64,000 bases of DNA from an uncultured Bacilli bacterium (GTDB taxonomy: Bacteria > Bacillota_I > Bacilli_A > RF39 > UBA660). Location of the stretch: positions 1-64,000 of the forward strand of contig CANRCR010000003.1 in the NCBI GenBank assembly GCA_947629165.1. Reading direction: 5' to 3'. Both the position numbers and the translations under genes were made by a program. Positions 8,891 to 18,606 of the stretch are shown piece by piece (within the stretch, counting starts at the first letter, position 1; every line of letters begins with the position of its first letter). Below the pieces are notes generated by a model, which did no database searches, was not told the DNA's origin, and saw only the letters and a list, made by a program, of their open reading frames with translations.

Positions 8891-11129
8891 TTGCTAACTC
8901 CTCCTTTGTAAGTTGACTTTCGGCAATTTCTTTATAAATTGGACAAGTTTTTAATAAGGTTTGATGGGTACCAATTCCTTTTATTTTTCCATCGTCTAAT
9001 ACGACAATTTGATCGGCATGCATAATCGTACTTACTCGTTGAGCTACAATAAAGACGGTCTCGTCTTGGATACTCTTATATAATTCTTTTCGTAAGGCGG
9101 CATCGGTTTTAAAATCAAGTGCCGAAAAACTATCATCGAAAATATAAATTTCGGGATGAGAAGCGATTGCCCGAGCAATCGAAAGACGTTGCTTTTGTCC
9201 TCCTGAAACGTTGGTTCCTCCTTGGGCAATCGGATGATCGTACTTTTCTTCTTTTTCTTCAATAAATTCCGTAGCTTGCGCAATTCTTGCCGCTTCTTTT
9301 AAATCCTCCGGATTCTTTTCTTGGTTACCATACAAAATATTGGAAGCAATCGTTCCCGAAAATAAGACTCCTTTTTGAGGAACAAAACCGATCTTTTCAT
9401 GTAGGTCGTGTTGTGTTACCTCTTTTACATTTACTCCATCCACTAGTATTTCGCCTTTCGTAACGTCGTACAATCTTGGAATTAAATTAATTAAGGTCGA
9501 TTTACCACTTCCGGTACTACCGATAAAGGCAGTGGTGGTTCCGGGAGTAGCTGTAAAATTGATATCGGTCAAAACATCTTCATCACTATCGGGATAACGG
9601 AAACTTACATTTTTAAATTCGACTAAACCTTTGATTCGTCTTCCAAAAGATTTTGGATGAACAGGGTCAACTACGGCTGGCGTCGTTTTTAATACTTCGG
9701 CAATACGTCCCATCGAAACATTGGCTCTTGGGAAAATAATCGAAAACATAGAAATCATTAAGAACGCCATGACAATTTGCATCGTGTATTGAATAAAGGC
9801 GAGCATATCTCCTACTTGCATTGCGCCACTATCGATTCCTTTGGCTCCCTGCCATACAATTAAAACACAGATACCATTCATGACAAACATCATCGTCGGC
9901 ATCATTAAGGCCATTACTCGGTCGACAAAGAGCATTGTTTTTCGTAATCTTCCATTCGCTTCATCAAAACGTTCTTCCTCGTGTTTTTGATTACTGAAAG
10001 CGCGAATAACCGGAATTCCATTTAAAATCTCACGACTCACTTGATTCAACTTATCAATTAGTTTTTGAACTTTTTTAAATTTTGGCATGGCAATGGCAAA
10101 TACCGTTACTACTAAAGACATTACGGCCATGACGGCAACGGCAATAATCCAAGCCATCGACGAATTTGCTCCCATCGCCTTGATGACACCTCCTACACCA
10201 ATGATCGGAGCATAACAAATCACACGAAGTGTCATGACAATGAGCATTTGGACTTGTTGAATATCGTTCGTACTTCGGGTAATCAAAGAAGCCACACCGA
10301 ACGATTTAAATTCGGTCGGTCCAAAGGCTAATGCTTTGGTGTAGAGTGCTTCTCGTAAATCGTGAGCAAAGCGGGCTGCCACACGACTTCCTAGAAAGCC
10401 AACTAAAATAGTTGCCATCATACTGACAAGGGCAAGTCCTAACATTTTAAGACCTGACATTAAAATATAATTCGATTGAATGGCATCGGTATTCATTCCG
10501 ATCGCTTTATACTCTTCTTTTACTACGGCAATAACACTTTGACTTGCAATCGATTCCGGGAAAGAAGCGAAGGATTCATATATTTTATCTCGAATCGGTG
10601 CCATCATCTCTTCGGGAAGCGATTTAAATATTTCGATTAGATTTGCATCTCGAAGGGATTCCGGTAACTGTTCTTTAATACTATTTTGAATTGCTACACT
10701 TTCTTCACCGGTCGAAGTCAACAAATAATCGACGAGCGCGGGTGCTACCAATTGTTTTTCGATTTCTTCTTTGGCTGATTCATCGATAGCTTCTAACTCG
10801 TATAATGCTTCGGTTTCAATAAGTGGGTACTTTTCTTTTATTTTTTGTACTTCTTCTTCCGTCATCGTCGAGCGATCTAAAAGATGGTAGGAAGCGAGTA
10901 CTTTTTCTTTGGTCTCATTCGATGCGAAGAGTAAAATTTCTTCTAGTTTTTCTTTTCGAATGACCTCAAAGGAACTCGATTCAATACCTCCTTGCTGTAC
11001 GCCAACATTGATGATACGCGAAGTGTAATCTGGTAAAGTTAAGTCACACATCGCTTGAACAATCAATAGTCCTAGAATTAAAACAATCGATTTATAACTC
11101 TTTTTTAGATAAGGTAAAACTTTTCTCAT
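8883..11129 (-). CDS. ABC exporter, ATP-binding/permease subunit (heterodimer partner with degenerate Walker B/H-loop)
   Basis: Walker A GSTGSGKST, signature NVSGGQKQR, Walker B IYIFDDSFSALD, H-loop position Q (IVAQRVSTI). Start moved to 11129 (SD AAGGAG), the track start being 11159. Overlaps the downstream subunit by 8 nt. Confidence 0.93.
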   Translation of the reverse strand: MRKVLPYLKKSYKSIVLILGLLIVQAMCDLTLPDYTSRIINVGVQQGGIESSSFEVIRKEKLEEILLFASNETKEKVLASYHLLDRSTMTEEEVQKIKEKYPLIETEALYELEAIDESAKEEIEKQLVAPALVDYLLTSTGEESVAIQNSIKEQLPESLRDANLIEIFKSLPEEMMAPIRDKIYESFASFPESIASQSVIAVVKEEYKAIGMNTDAIQSNYILMSGLKMLGLALVSMMATILVGFLGSRVAARFAHDLREALYTKALAFGPTEFKSFGVASLITRSTNDIQQVQMLIVMTLRVICYAPIIGVGGVIKAMGANSSMAWIIAVAVMAVMSLVVTVFAIAMPKFKKVQKLIDKLNQVSREILNGIPVIRAFSNQKHEEERFDEANGRLRKTMLFVDRVMALMMPTMMFVMNGICVLIVWQGAKGIDSGAMQVGDMLAFIQYTMQIVMAFLMISMFSIIFPRANVSMGRIAEVLKTTPAVVDPVHPKSFGRRIKGLVEFKNVSFRYPDSDEDVLTDINFTATPGTTTAFIGSTGSGKSTLINLIPRLYDVTKGEILVDGVNVKEVTQHDLHEKIGFVPQKGVLFSGTIASNILYGNQEKNPEDLKEAARIAQATEFIEEKEEKYDHPIAQGGTNVSGGQKQRLSIARAIASHPEIYIFDDSFSALDFKTDAALRKELYKSIQDETVFIVAQRVSTIMHADQIVVLDDGKIKGIGTHQTLLKTCPIYKEIAESQLTKEELANE

Positions 11130-11237
11130 AAATTTCTCCTTTTTTGTAGTCTTTTTCATGGTGTCTAAATCATTATAGGCGATACCTTATTTCCTGTCAA
11201 CGTATCTTTCCTCTAATTACATATTTTTACATAACTA

Positions 11238-11259
11238 AAAAGAGTATTGCTACTCTTTT
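11238..11259 (-). terminator. intrinsic terminator of ABC-2 operon
   Basis: AAAAGAGTA-TTGC-TACTCTTTT; overlaps the stop region. Confidence 0.75.
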
Positions 11260-12563
11260 GTTCGGGCGGCTTTCATAATTTTTTGCCACATTTTATCCGT
11301 GGAATAATTAAGAATACCTATTTTATAAATTTTTAATCCATACTTGATAACGAATCCATCGAATAACGCCAAAATACCAATGGCAATCATTACTTCTAAT
11401 ATGGTCATATCGCCGAGAATTAATAAGGCAGGTGCTAAAAGACAAGACAAGAATGGCACAAATCCCAAAATTTTAATAAAGGTACTTCCTTCAAACATTC
11501 CAGCCATAATTGCCAAATAATATCCTACTAAACAAATTAATAAAATTGGTGTTTGAATTTGTTGATAGTCTTCGAGACTGACGGTCATCGAAGCTAAGAT
11601 ACCTGCAACGAGTGAATAAGCTAAAAAAGATAAAAGCATTAAGATGATGGCGAGGGGAATAATATAACCTAGTTTATCGGCAAAGCTACTCGAAACAACA
11701 CTGTTCCATAATTCTCCAATCGTATCTGATACCACGGTAAAGGAACTGTTTCCTTGGAATGATCTTAGGAATAATCCAAGGGCACCATATAAGAAAACTA
11801 AAATTCCTTGAATGATAACAAATAAGTTAGAGGCAATAATCTTCGAAAAGAAATGCGTTTTTGGACTGACATTCGAAATAATAATTTCCATCGAGCGACT
11901 CGATTTTTCTTCGTTGATTTCGGCACCAATCATTTGAATTAAGAAAATAACGAGAATAAAGAAAGGTAAAATAATCGTTGGGAAGACCGTTCCCATAACG
12001 ATACTCATATTCTCTTCTTGCGAATTTTTTTGTTCATCCAAAATGACTCGTTCAATATTAATCGGGGACATAATTCGGTTCATTTCTTCGATATCGATAT
12101 CGGTTCTTTCAAGGGCAATTTGTTGTTTTGTCTCTGAGAGTGCTTGAACAATCATCTGATAGAAAACGGAATCGATATACTGGTTTGAAGTCACTTTCGC
12201 ACTCAAATAATTTTCAGGATCCGCTTCCAATAGAACTATGATTTTAGAACTATCTTTAATTGTCTCGATGGCTTCTTCTTCCGTCTTTTCTAAACGTTCT
12301 ATTTTGGTCTCTTTTTCCATTCCTAACAAGGTAGTTGTATTGTTTAAATTGGTTTCAAAATATGGGTATATTTCATTGGTTTCATCGATGACATACACTT
12401 CTTGGGTCTCGTTAAACTCTCCCCCAAAAAAGGAAATAATACTATCGATGTTAATAATTCCTACTACTAAAATTAATAATAGTATATTGGCAATGATAAA
12501 CCATTTGTTCTTTAATTTCTTTTTGAGACTATGATGAATTAAAAACCAAAGTTTAGTGCTCAT
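11250..12563 (-). CDS. ABC-2 type transporter permease (NatB/YhaP-like)
   Basis: N-terminal TM, extracytoplasmic region, then about 5 TMs with IGAEINEEKSSRSMEIIISNVSPKTHFFSKIIA. Start set at 12563 (SD AGGTGAG). Confidence 0.85.
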   Translation of the reverse strand: MSTKLWFLIHHSLKKKLKNKWFIIANILLLILVVGIINIDSIISFFGGEFNETQEVYVIDETNEIYPYFETNLNNTTTLLGMEKETKIERLEKTEEEAIETIKDSSKIIVLLEADPENYLSAKVTSNQYIDSVFYQMIVQALSETKQQIALERTDIDIEEMNRIMSPINIERVILDEQKNSQEENMSIVMGTVFPTIILPFFILVIFLIQMIGAEINEEKSSRSMEIIISNVSPKTHFFSKIIASNLFVIIQGILVFLYGALGLFLRSFQGNSSFTVVSDTIGELWNSVVSSSFADKLGYIIPLAIILMLLSFLAYSLVAGILASMTVSLEDYQQIQTPILLICLVGYYLAIMAGMFEGSTFIKILGFVPFLSCLLAPALLILGDMTILEVMIAIGILALFDGFVIKYGLKIYKIGILNYSTDKMWQKIMKAARTKE

Positions 12564-13449
12564 TCTTCTCACCTACTTTTGCAATGAATATTTCGTTCAA
12601 AGAAGGTTCTTCAACAACGAATTTCGTTATTTTGTCATTACGAATCGTTTTAAATACTTCATCGGTTACTTTTTCATCCGCAATTTTTACTTCGTATGTA
12701 TTTTGATTCTTCGTTACCGATAAGACGCCTTCTATCTTTTCTAATTTTTTTGTATCTTTAATTCCTTCGATTAAAATATTCTTTTTTCGATAAGCTTTTT
12801 TAATATCTTTGACATATCCCTCTAATATCGGATGTCCTTTTACTAAAATAACTAATTTTTCACAAAAAGTTTCAATGTGTTCCATCTGATGGGAAGAGAA
12901 AATGATACTTGCCCCTTCTTTTTGTAAATCGTAGATGGCTTCTTTTAACAATTCGACATTAATTGGATCGAGTCCTGTAAAAGGTTCATCTAAAATCAAT
13001 AATTTTGGATGATTCATCACGGCTTGAATAAATTGAATCTTTTGTTGATTTCCTTTTGATAATTCTTTAATTTTTCTTTTTTTATAGTCTTGTATTTGAA
13101 ATTTTTCTAGCCAGTAGTCGAGTTCTCGTAAGGACTTTTCTTCACTCATTCCTTTTAAAGCACCATAAAAAATAATTTGTTCTTCGACTGTCATCTTTCC
13201 CATCAAGCTTCGTTCTTCGGTAACAAAACCGATTTTATCCGTGACATTATAGTCGATTTTTTTACCATCGAGGGTTACTTTTCCTTCGGTCGCATCTAGT
13301 AGTCCCATAATAATTCGAAAAGTGGTCGTCTTTCCTGCTCCATTTTCCCCGAGCAAGCCAAATATTTCTCCTTTATCTACTTCGAAAGATAGATGATCGA
13401 CCGCGGTCACATCCCCATATTTCTTTACAATGTTTTCAACTTTTAACAT
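12553..13449 (-). CDS. ABC transporter ATP-binding protein (NatA/YhaQ-like)
   Basis: GENGAGKTTTFRIIMGLL, LSKGNQQKIQFIQAV, LLILDEPFTGLDP. Start set at 13449 (MLKVENIVKKYG; SD GGAG). Confidence 0.9.
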   Translation of the reverse strand: MLKVENIVKKYGDVTAVDHLSFEVDKGEIFGLLGENGAGKTTTFRIIMGLLDATEGKVTLDGKKIDYNVTDKIGFVTEERSLMGKMTVEEQIIFYGALKGMSEEKSLRELDYWLEKFQIQDYKKRKIKELSKGNQQKIQFIQAVMNHPKLLILDEPFTGLDPINVELLKEAIYDLQKEGASIIFSSHQMEHIETFCEKLVILVKGHPILEGYVKDIKKAYRKKNILIEGIKDTKKLEKIEGVLSVTKNQNTYEVKIADEKVTDEVFKTIRNDKITKFVVEEPSLNEIFIAKVGEKNEH

Positions 13450-13481
13450 TTTCTTTCTCCTTTCGTTCAAGAAAAGCATAA

Positions 13482-13502
13482 ACCTTCCCATTAAGGGAAG
13501 GT
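13482..13502 (-). terminator. hairpin downstream of pilin-like gene
   Basis: ACCTTCCC-ATTAA-GGGAAGGT; weak U-tract. Confidence 0.5.
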
Positions 13503-13523
13503 CAACTGTTTTTTATTATTTAA

Positions 13524-13910
13524 TTAAAAACCGCATCCACTTGTTTTATACGAATTACAGTTTAGACAAGCTTTATATTCCATTTTATCTTCGCTATTTT
13601 TAGTTACCTCGACATAGCCACTACAAAATTCCCCTTCGGAACTAACTGGTTGTTCAATTTTCTTTTGGGTGACTAGTTGTGCAATATCTACCCGTTCTTT
13701 TGCTCCTTGCGTCTTCGGTAATAAAGATCTATTTTCAGCAAAGTATTCTTTTCCTGAAATCGCAATAATTTCTTCTAGACTCGAATAATAGGTATCTCCT
13801 GCTCGTTCGATCATGCCTGTAATCGATGGAACCGCAATCATCATGATAATCGCAAGAAGTACAATTACCGCCAGCAACTCAACAATTGTAAATCCATTTC
13901 TTTTTTTCAT
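13524..13910 (-). CDS. type IV pilin-like (prepilin-type N-terminal cleavage/methylation) protein
   Basis: MKKRNGFTIVELLAVIVLLAIIMMIAVPSITGMI class III signal peptide; start set at 13910 (SD AGGGAAG). Confidence 0.88.
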   Translation of the reverse strand: MKKRNGFTIVELLAVIVLLAIIMMIAVPSITGMIERAGDTYYSSLEEIIAISGKEYFAENRSLLPKTQGAKERVDIAQLVTQKKIEQPVSSEGEFCSGYVEVTKNSEDKMEYKACLNCNSYKTSGCGF

Positions 13911-14003
13911 AGACTTCCCTCTTTTTTTATTATACTTTCTATTTTTATTATAATTCGACTTGCTTTTACTCGTCAAGAAATGATTATAAATACATTGTCT
14001 AGT

Positions 14004-15284
14004 TTACTTAGAAGTAGCCTCCGGTTTTACTACTACCACGGAATAATTATCAAAATTTAATGATTTTCTTACTTCTTCTAACTTTTTAAAGCTTAAATTT
14101 CGAAATAATTCAATCTTATCGGGAACGATATGACCAAACTCCGTCAAATCGTAATATAAATTATCAAGCGTCGTATGACTATTATCGGTCATTAGTACTT
14201 CAGATGAAATCCAAACTTTTTTAACTCGTTCTAAATCTTCTTTGGTTATTTTGGCTTTTTTGAGTGTCGACACAATATAATCTGTAAATTCTTTTGGATG
14301 ATCCGTTTGAGCAATAAATTCATAAGTCATGTAATCGTCCGCATGTTCTCTAAAATAGAAGAACGACGTCGCTAAATTCTTTTCGCGGATTTCTTCGGTG
14401 TAGATGGAACTCATACCAAATAGAATCGCGAGTAAGGCTCCTCCATAAGTATCAAAGAGATAAGGATCCATCGTTTTATTCCATGGTATTTTGAAAGTTA
14501 TCCCTATTTTTTGATTCATCACATTCATGGTTACTTCTTGATATGGAGTTACGACATTTTTCGGTTCTTTTTCTTTTTTTACTTCGAAAGGTAAATTACT
14601 TTCCCGTTTATTTAAATCTGGATTTTCTTTTATTTTTTTGATTATTTGATCGACATCAATATTTCCAGTAGCAATTAGAAACATATTGCTCGGTTGATAA
14701 AATGTGTTATAGCAACAATAAAGATCTTCTTTCGTAATATCAGAAATCGATTTTACGGTTCCAGCAATGTCCACTTTAATATGATCTTTATGAAAAGTGG
14801 CTTCTTTCATAAGTCGTTCCATATGCCAATCGGGATCATCGTCATACATTTTAATTTCTTCGGCAATAATTCCTTTTTCTTTTTCAACGTTTTCATCGGT
14901 AAAGTAAGGACGATTTACGAAAGTTAAAAGACAATCTAGATTTTCTTCTAATTTTGTACATCCAGAAAAAAGATATTGTGTACTTTTCCAACTCGTCGAA
15001 GCATTGCAATCACATCCGTTGGCTGTAAAGAAACTAAATGGATCCACGCCATCCTCTTGTTCAAACATTTTATGTTCTAGGAAATGAGCAATTCCATCGG
15101 GAACGGTTACCATGTTCTCTTCTCCTACTGGTTTAAAAGTTGTGGCTAGTGATCCAAAATGAGTTCCATAATGCACACTAAAGTTTTTCTTGTTCGTATA
15201 AGGAAGTAAGTATACTTCTAGGCCGTTTTCTAATTTTTCGTAATAGAGGTCTTGATCAAGGCCAATCATTTTAATTTTCTTCAT
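14004..15284 (-). CDS. M16 peptidase, YmfH-like
   Basis: Inverted zinc motif HFLEH in DGIAHFLEHKMFEQEDG; partner M16 gene overlaps upstream by 14 nt. Confidence 0.9.
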   Translation of the reverse strand: MKKIKMIGLDQDLYYEKLENGLEVYLLPYTNKKNFSVHYGTHFGSLATTFKPVGEENMVTVPDGIAHFLEHKMFEQEDGVDPFSFFTANGCDCNASTSWKSTQYLFSGCTKLEENLDCLLTFVNRPYFTDENVEKEKGIIAEEIKMYDDDPDWHMERLMKEATFHKDHIKVDIAGTVKSISDITKEDLYCCYNTFYQPSNMFLIATGNIDVDQIIKKIKENPDLNKRESNLPFEVKKEKEPKNVVTPYQEVTMNVMNQKIGITFKIPWNKTMDPYLFDTYGGALLAILFGMSSIYTEEIREKNLATSFFYFREHADDYMTYEFIAQTDHPKEFTDYIVSTLKKAKITKEDLERVKKVWISSEVLMTDNSHTTLDNLYYDLTEFGHIVPDKIELFRNLSFKKLEEVRKSLNFDNYSVVVVKPEATSK

Positions 15285-16539
15285 GGCTACCTCCCTTTAA
15301 TAAATAAATCGTATCGATATGCACTTTTTTAGCAAAGGCGACAATTTCTTCTTTCGTTACTTTTTGAATTTTGTCTTTTCTTTTTTCAATGGAATCGATT
15401 CCTGTCAAATCACTCGTTACAAATGATTCTAATAACGTATTCGCATTGTCACTCATCTCATCTAAAGCTGTACTATAAATCATTTTCGCTTTATTAATAT
15501 CTTCTTCCGTAAATTCGCCCTTTTCCATGGCTTTCATTTCCTTTTTAATTAAAGAAACCGTCTTTTTAAAGTTACTTTCATCGATTCCTGCTCTTATAAT
15601 CATTAAATGATCTAATTTACGCATACCGGCAGAAATATAATAAGCCACCGAATGTTTCTCACGAATATTTTGAAAGAATTTTGAATCGGGACTCGCTCCT
15701 AAAATAATGGTGTAAAGATTCCATACATAATGAAGCATCTGATCTTGAACATTATCTACCACGCAGCCAATGGTAAGTTTGGCTTGTTCTACTTCGTCCT
15801 CTTCGATAACGATTTGTTCTTTTTTGCGCGGTGTTAAAGGTGCTAAATAAGCATCGGTTTTAACTCTTTTATAGGTTTCAATCGGTAAATACTTTTTGAT
15901 ATATTTTTCGATATCCGAAAAAGAAATATCGCCTAGTACATAAATATCAAATTGTACGCGTTTTAACCAATCGTGATAAAAATCAACTAAATTGGTACGC
16001 GTAATCTTTTCTAAATCATCCAAATAACCATAGTTACGATAAGAATAAGGAAACGTCCCCATGTTTTCTAATAACCGATCGATGGCAAGACTCTCCTTCC
16101 GTTCTTCCATTCCTAAAATTTCTTTACGACTGTTTTCTAAAATAAAATCAAACGATTTCGAATCGAAAGCTTTATCTTTGATATTAGGATGAAATAACAT
16201 CTCTCCTAGAAAGGCAATACTCTCTTCGAGCATTCCTTTTTCCGTATACTTTTCATTTAATAGAGTCATCGTTAAATTCGTGGTACTAAAATTTCCCATC
16301 CGGCTGTTAGTCGCTTGAAAGTCGACATTATAAAGTTCTTCGGCTTTGCGAATCAATAATCTTTTGGTAGGATATTTTTCTGAAGTATCGGTAAGCATAC
16401 TCGCTAAAAAATTACGTTTGGTAATGTTTTCTTTTTTGATTTCTTCTTTTAAGACGAGACGAATCGTAATCGTTTTGAAACGATCCGTTTTAATCATATG
16501 TAATTGATCTGAACCAATCTTGATTGTTTTTTCTTCCAT
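15271..16539 (-). CDS. M16 peptidase-like, YmfF-like (no HxxEH)
   Basis: M16 fold C-terminal half (KFFQNIREKHSVAYYISAGMRKLDHLMIIRAGI) but no HxxEH; paired with the YmfH-like gene. Confidence 0.87.
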   Translation of the reverse strand: MEEKTIKIGSDQLHMIKTDRFKTITIRLVLKEEIKKENITKRNFLASMLTDTSEKYPTKRLLIRKAEELYNVDFQATNSRMGNFSTTNLTMTLLNEKYTEKGMLEESIAFLGEMLFHPNIKDKAFDSKSFDFILENSRKEILGMEERKESLAIDRLLENMGTFPYSYRNYGYLDDLEKITRTNLVDFYHDWLKRVQFDIYVLGDISFSDIEKYIKKYLPIETYKRVKTDAYLAPLTPRKKEQIVIEEDEVEQAKLTIGCVVDNVQDQMLHYVWNLYTIILGASPDSKFFQNIREKHSVAYYISAGMRKLDHLMIIRAGIDESNFKKTVSLIKKEMKAMEKGEFTEEDINKAKMIYSTALDEMSDNANTLLESFVTSDLTGIDSIEKRKDKIQKVTKEEIVAFAKKVHIDTIYLLKGGSHEEN

Positions 16540-16587
16540 AGTTCCTCCTTCGAGACGTTTTTATTATATGTCGTTTTTCTTTTTTTA

Positions 16588-17295
16588 TTAGTCACAAACA
16601 CTTTCTAATACTACTTCGATCATATCCGTAAAGCCTTTTTCACGTTGTTCCGAAGTCGTTTCTTGTTTCGAAATAAGTGAGTCTGAAACGGTTAAGAGAC
16701 AACTTGCCTCTTTATGGAGGGCTCGAGCAATGTGAAAGAGTGCAAAACTTTCCATTTCGACACCAAGACAATGGTATTTTTCTATTAATGGCGAAGGCGT
16801 GTCCTCCATTTTATAAAATGCTTCACTACAATAGATATTTCCAGTCGCAATCGGTTTTGCCATACGATGAGCCGTCGTTAAAATCTTTTGATTTAATGTT
16901 TCACTACTCGCTACTTTTTCACTTGGATCATTACAGAACACTTGACCGAATGTCGATTCACTTACGGCATTTGAAACCAAAATCAAATCGAAAAGGTTTA
17001 ACTCCTTTTGATAACTTCCACAAGAACCTATCCGAATAATTTTTTCGACATCGTAAAATTGAAAAAGTTCGTAGGCATAAATTCCAATACTCGGAATACC
17101 CATACCCGATGAAAAAACAGTTATCTCTTTTCCTTTATACGTTCCAGTATAGGCCAAACAATTACGTACTTTATTTACCTGTTTGACCTCTTTTAAATAC
17201 GTTTCCGCAATAAACTTTGCACGTAAAGGGTCTCCCGGCATAATAACGATTTTACTAATATCCTCTTTTTTACTTTCAATATGAGGGGTTGCCAT
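16588..17295 (-). CDS. deoD: purine-nucleoside phosphorylase, DeoD type
   Basis: MATPHIESKKEDISKIVIMPGDPLRAKFIAETYL..GSCGS..GVEMESFALFHIA. Confidence 0.95.
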   Translation of the reverse strand: MATPHIESKKEDISKIVIMPGDPLRAKFIAETYLKEVKQVNKVRNCLAYTGTYKGKEITVFSSGMGIPSIGIYAYELFQFYDVEKIIRIGSCGSYQKELNLFDLILVSNAVSESTFGQVFCNDPSEKVASSETLNQKILTTAHRMAKPIATGNIYCSEAFYKMEDTPSPLIEKYHCLGVEMESFALFHIARALHKEASCLLTVSDSLISKQETTSEQREKGFTDMIEVVLESVCD

Positions 17296-17361
17296 ATTAT
17301 TACCTTCTTTCTAATTTTATTATACCATGTTTTACTTTCTTTTACTGCAAATTATTTCTAC

Positions 17362-17390
17362 TTGACGAGGGGCTTTTTTATCGATAGAAT
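17362..17390 (+). promoter_or_regulatory. sigma-A-type promoter for the M3-like peptidase gene
   Basis: TTGACG at 17362-17367, 17-bp spacer, TAGAAT at 17385-17390, followed by SD GGAGG and ATG 17415. Confidence 0.6.
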
Positions 17391-17414
17391 AATACGTCAA
17401 TGGAGGGTACTAAT

Positions 17415-18596
17415 ATGAAGCGATTTACTTGGGACCGTACAATATTAAATGAATTATTACAAGAACGAAAAAAAATACTCGAACTACATCCTGCTAAAAA
17501 AATCAGAATTAAGTTAGAAACTGAAATTGAACATCTCGAATACCTACTTCATCTTCCTCAATCGACCATCGATGACGAGTATGGGACAGAAGAAGATTTT
17601 GCAAACGATTCACCAGGTAAAAAAGAAAGTAGTGCCCATATGCTTTATCAAAATTATGTTTATTTTTATGAAGCCGAAGAGGATAAAGAATTCCCTGTCG
17701 TAGCTCGCAATCTCTATTATCCACTTTCGGCCATTGATCCTCCTGTCAGTAATCAATTTGTTTCGGTTAAACGAAGTAATACCGCTTTGGCAGAAATGGT
17801 CGTCGATTGTTTTTCTAAAGTGGATCCCAATTTGGCTTCGTTTTCGAAAAAGGTACTTTTTGCTAAAAATCCGACCATCGAACTTCATTCACTTCCCTCT
17901 GAACAGTATGATCTCGTTCCCGAAATCGGATGTTGTTACTTTTATCCAGAATTACCTCAACCTTACTGTATTCTCTATCGTAATCAAAATGTTTTTGATT
18001 TCACTTCTCTCGCTCACGAACTAGGACATCTTTATCGCGCTTATATGACCGGTTATGATCGAAAGAACTTTTGTGATAATTACTACTTTCAAGAAAGCGA
18101 AGGTATCTTTTTAGAATTAATCGCCCTTCATCAAGCAACGGCTTACGGTTATCCTTTGAGCGATGTACAAAATCGAATTCGGTTTTATTTCTTATTACTT
18201 AAGAACGCCACTGAAGATTTAATGGTTTCTCATCTTGCTTGTGGTTGCGCTCACGATCATCCTTATTATCTATCGCTTCCAAAACTAAATCGATCTTTAC
18301 AAGAAAATAAAATACCACTTACGATTCAAAAACAAAATATTTATGGTTATCTCGATTTTGACTATGAAGAATCGTTAATTAATATTCATTCTTTTTTAGA
18401 AGCACTCGACTTATTTAACCTTTACCAAAAAGATCCAGAAAAAGCCTTTTATCTATTTCAACAATCGTTCTCTCTACCAGATTTACCCCTTGCTTCTTTT
18501 TTAGAAAAAACAGAATGTCATTATCACGAAGATCAATTTGATTCGATGAAAAAATTAATTAAAAAAATAGAGCCCAACAAAAAAGATGTTTCATAA
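17415..18596 (+). CDS. short M3-like zinc metallopeptidase
   Basis: HELGH zinc motif (FTSLAHELGHLYRAYMTGYDRKNF) and downstream Glu-rich segment QESEGIFLEL; start set at 17415 (SD GGAGG). Confidence 0.7.
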   Translation: MKRFTWDRTILNELLQERKKILELHPAKKIRIKLETEIEHLEYLLHLPQSTIDDEYGTEEDFANDSPGKKESSAHMLYQNYVYFYEAEEDKEFPVVARNLYYPLSAIDPPVSNQFVSVKRSNTALAEMVVDCFSKVDPNLASFSKKVLFAKNPTIELHSLPSEQYDLVPEIGCCYFYPELPQPYCILYRNQNVFDFTSLAHELGHLYRAYMTGYDRKNFCDNYYFQESEGIFLELIALHQATAYGYPLSDVQNRIRFYFLLLKNATEDLMVSHLACGCAHDHPYYLSLPKLNRSLQENKIPLTIQKQNIYGYLDFDYEESLINIHSFLEALDLFNLYQKDPEKAFYLFQQSFSLPDLPLASFLEKTECHYHEDQFDSMKKLIKKIEPNKKDVS

Positions 18597-18606
18597 CATC
18601 TTTTTC
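18581..18606. terminator. bidirectional terminator overlapping stops of the M3-like peptidase and ftsK
   Basis: AAAAAGATGTT-TCAT-AACATCTTTTT, 11-bp perfect stem. Confidence 0.85.

Noticed and set aside
9044-9283. Minus-strand 79-aa ORF within the ABC exporter
   Set aside because: Alternative frame of the exporter NBD, Lys/Arg-rich translation without domain.
7043-11129. ABC exporter as the cyclic-glucan exporter (NdvA-like)
   Set aside because: No linkage to the 47490-55163 gene and the asymmetric heterodimer architecture fits multidrug-type exporters better; kept only as a test.
15271-16539. YmfF-like gene as pseudogene because HxxEH is absent
   Set aside because: Frame is intact and inactive M16 partners are normal in paired M16 systems.
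16677-17039. Plus-strand 120-aa ORF
   Set aside because: Fully antisense to deoD, which has clear PNP motifs.
17319-17327. Extended -10 (TGGTATAAT) upstream of deoD on the minus strand
   Set aside because: Plausible promoter, but no convincing -35 at 16-18 bp, so not listed as a feature.
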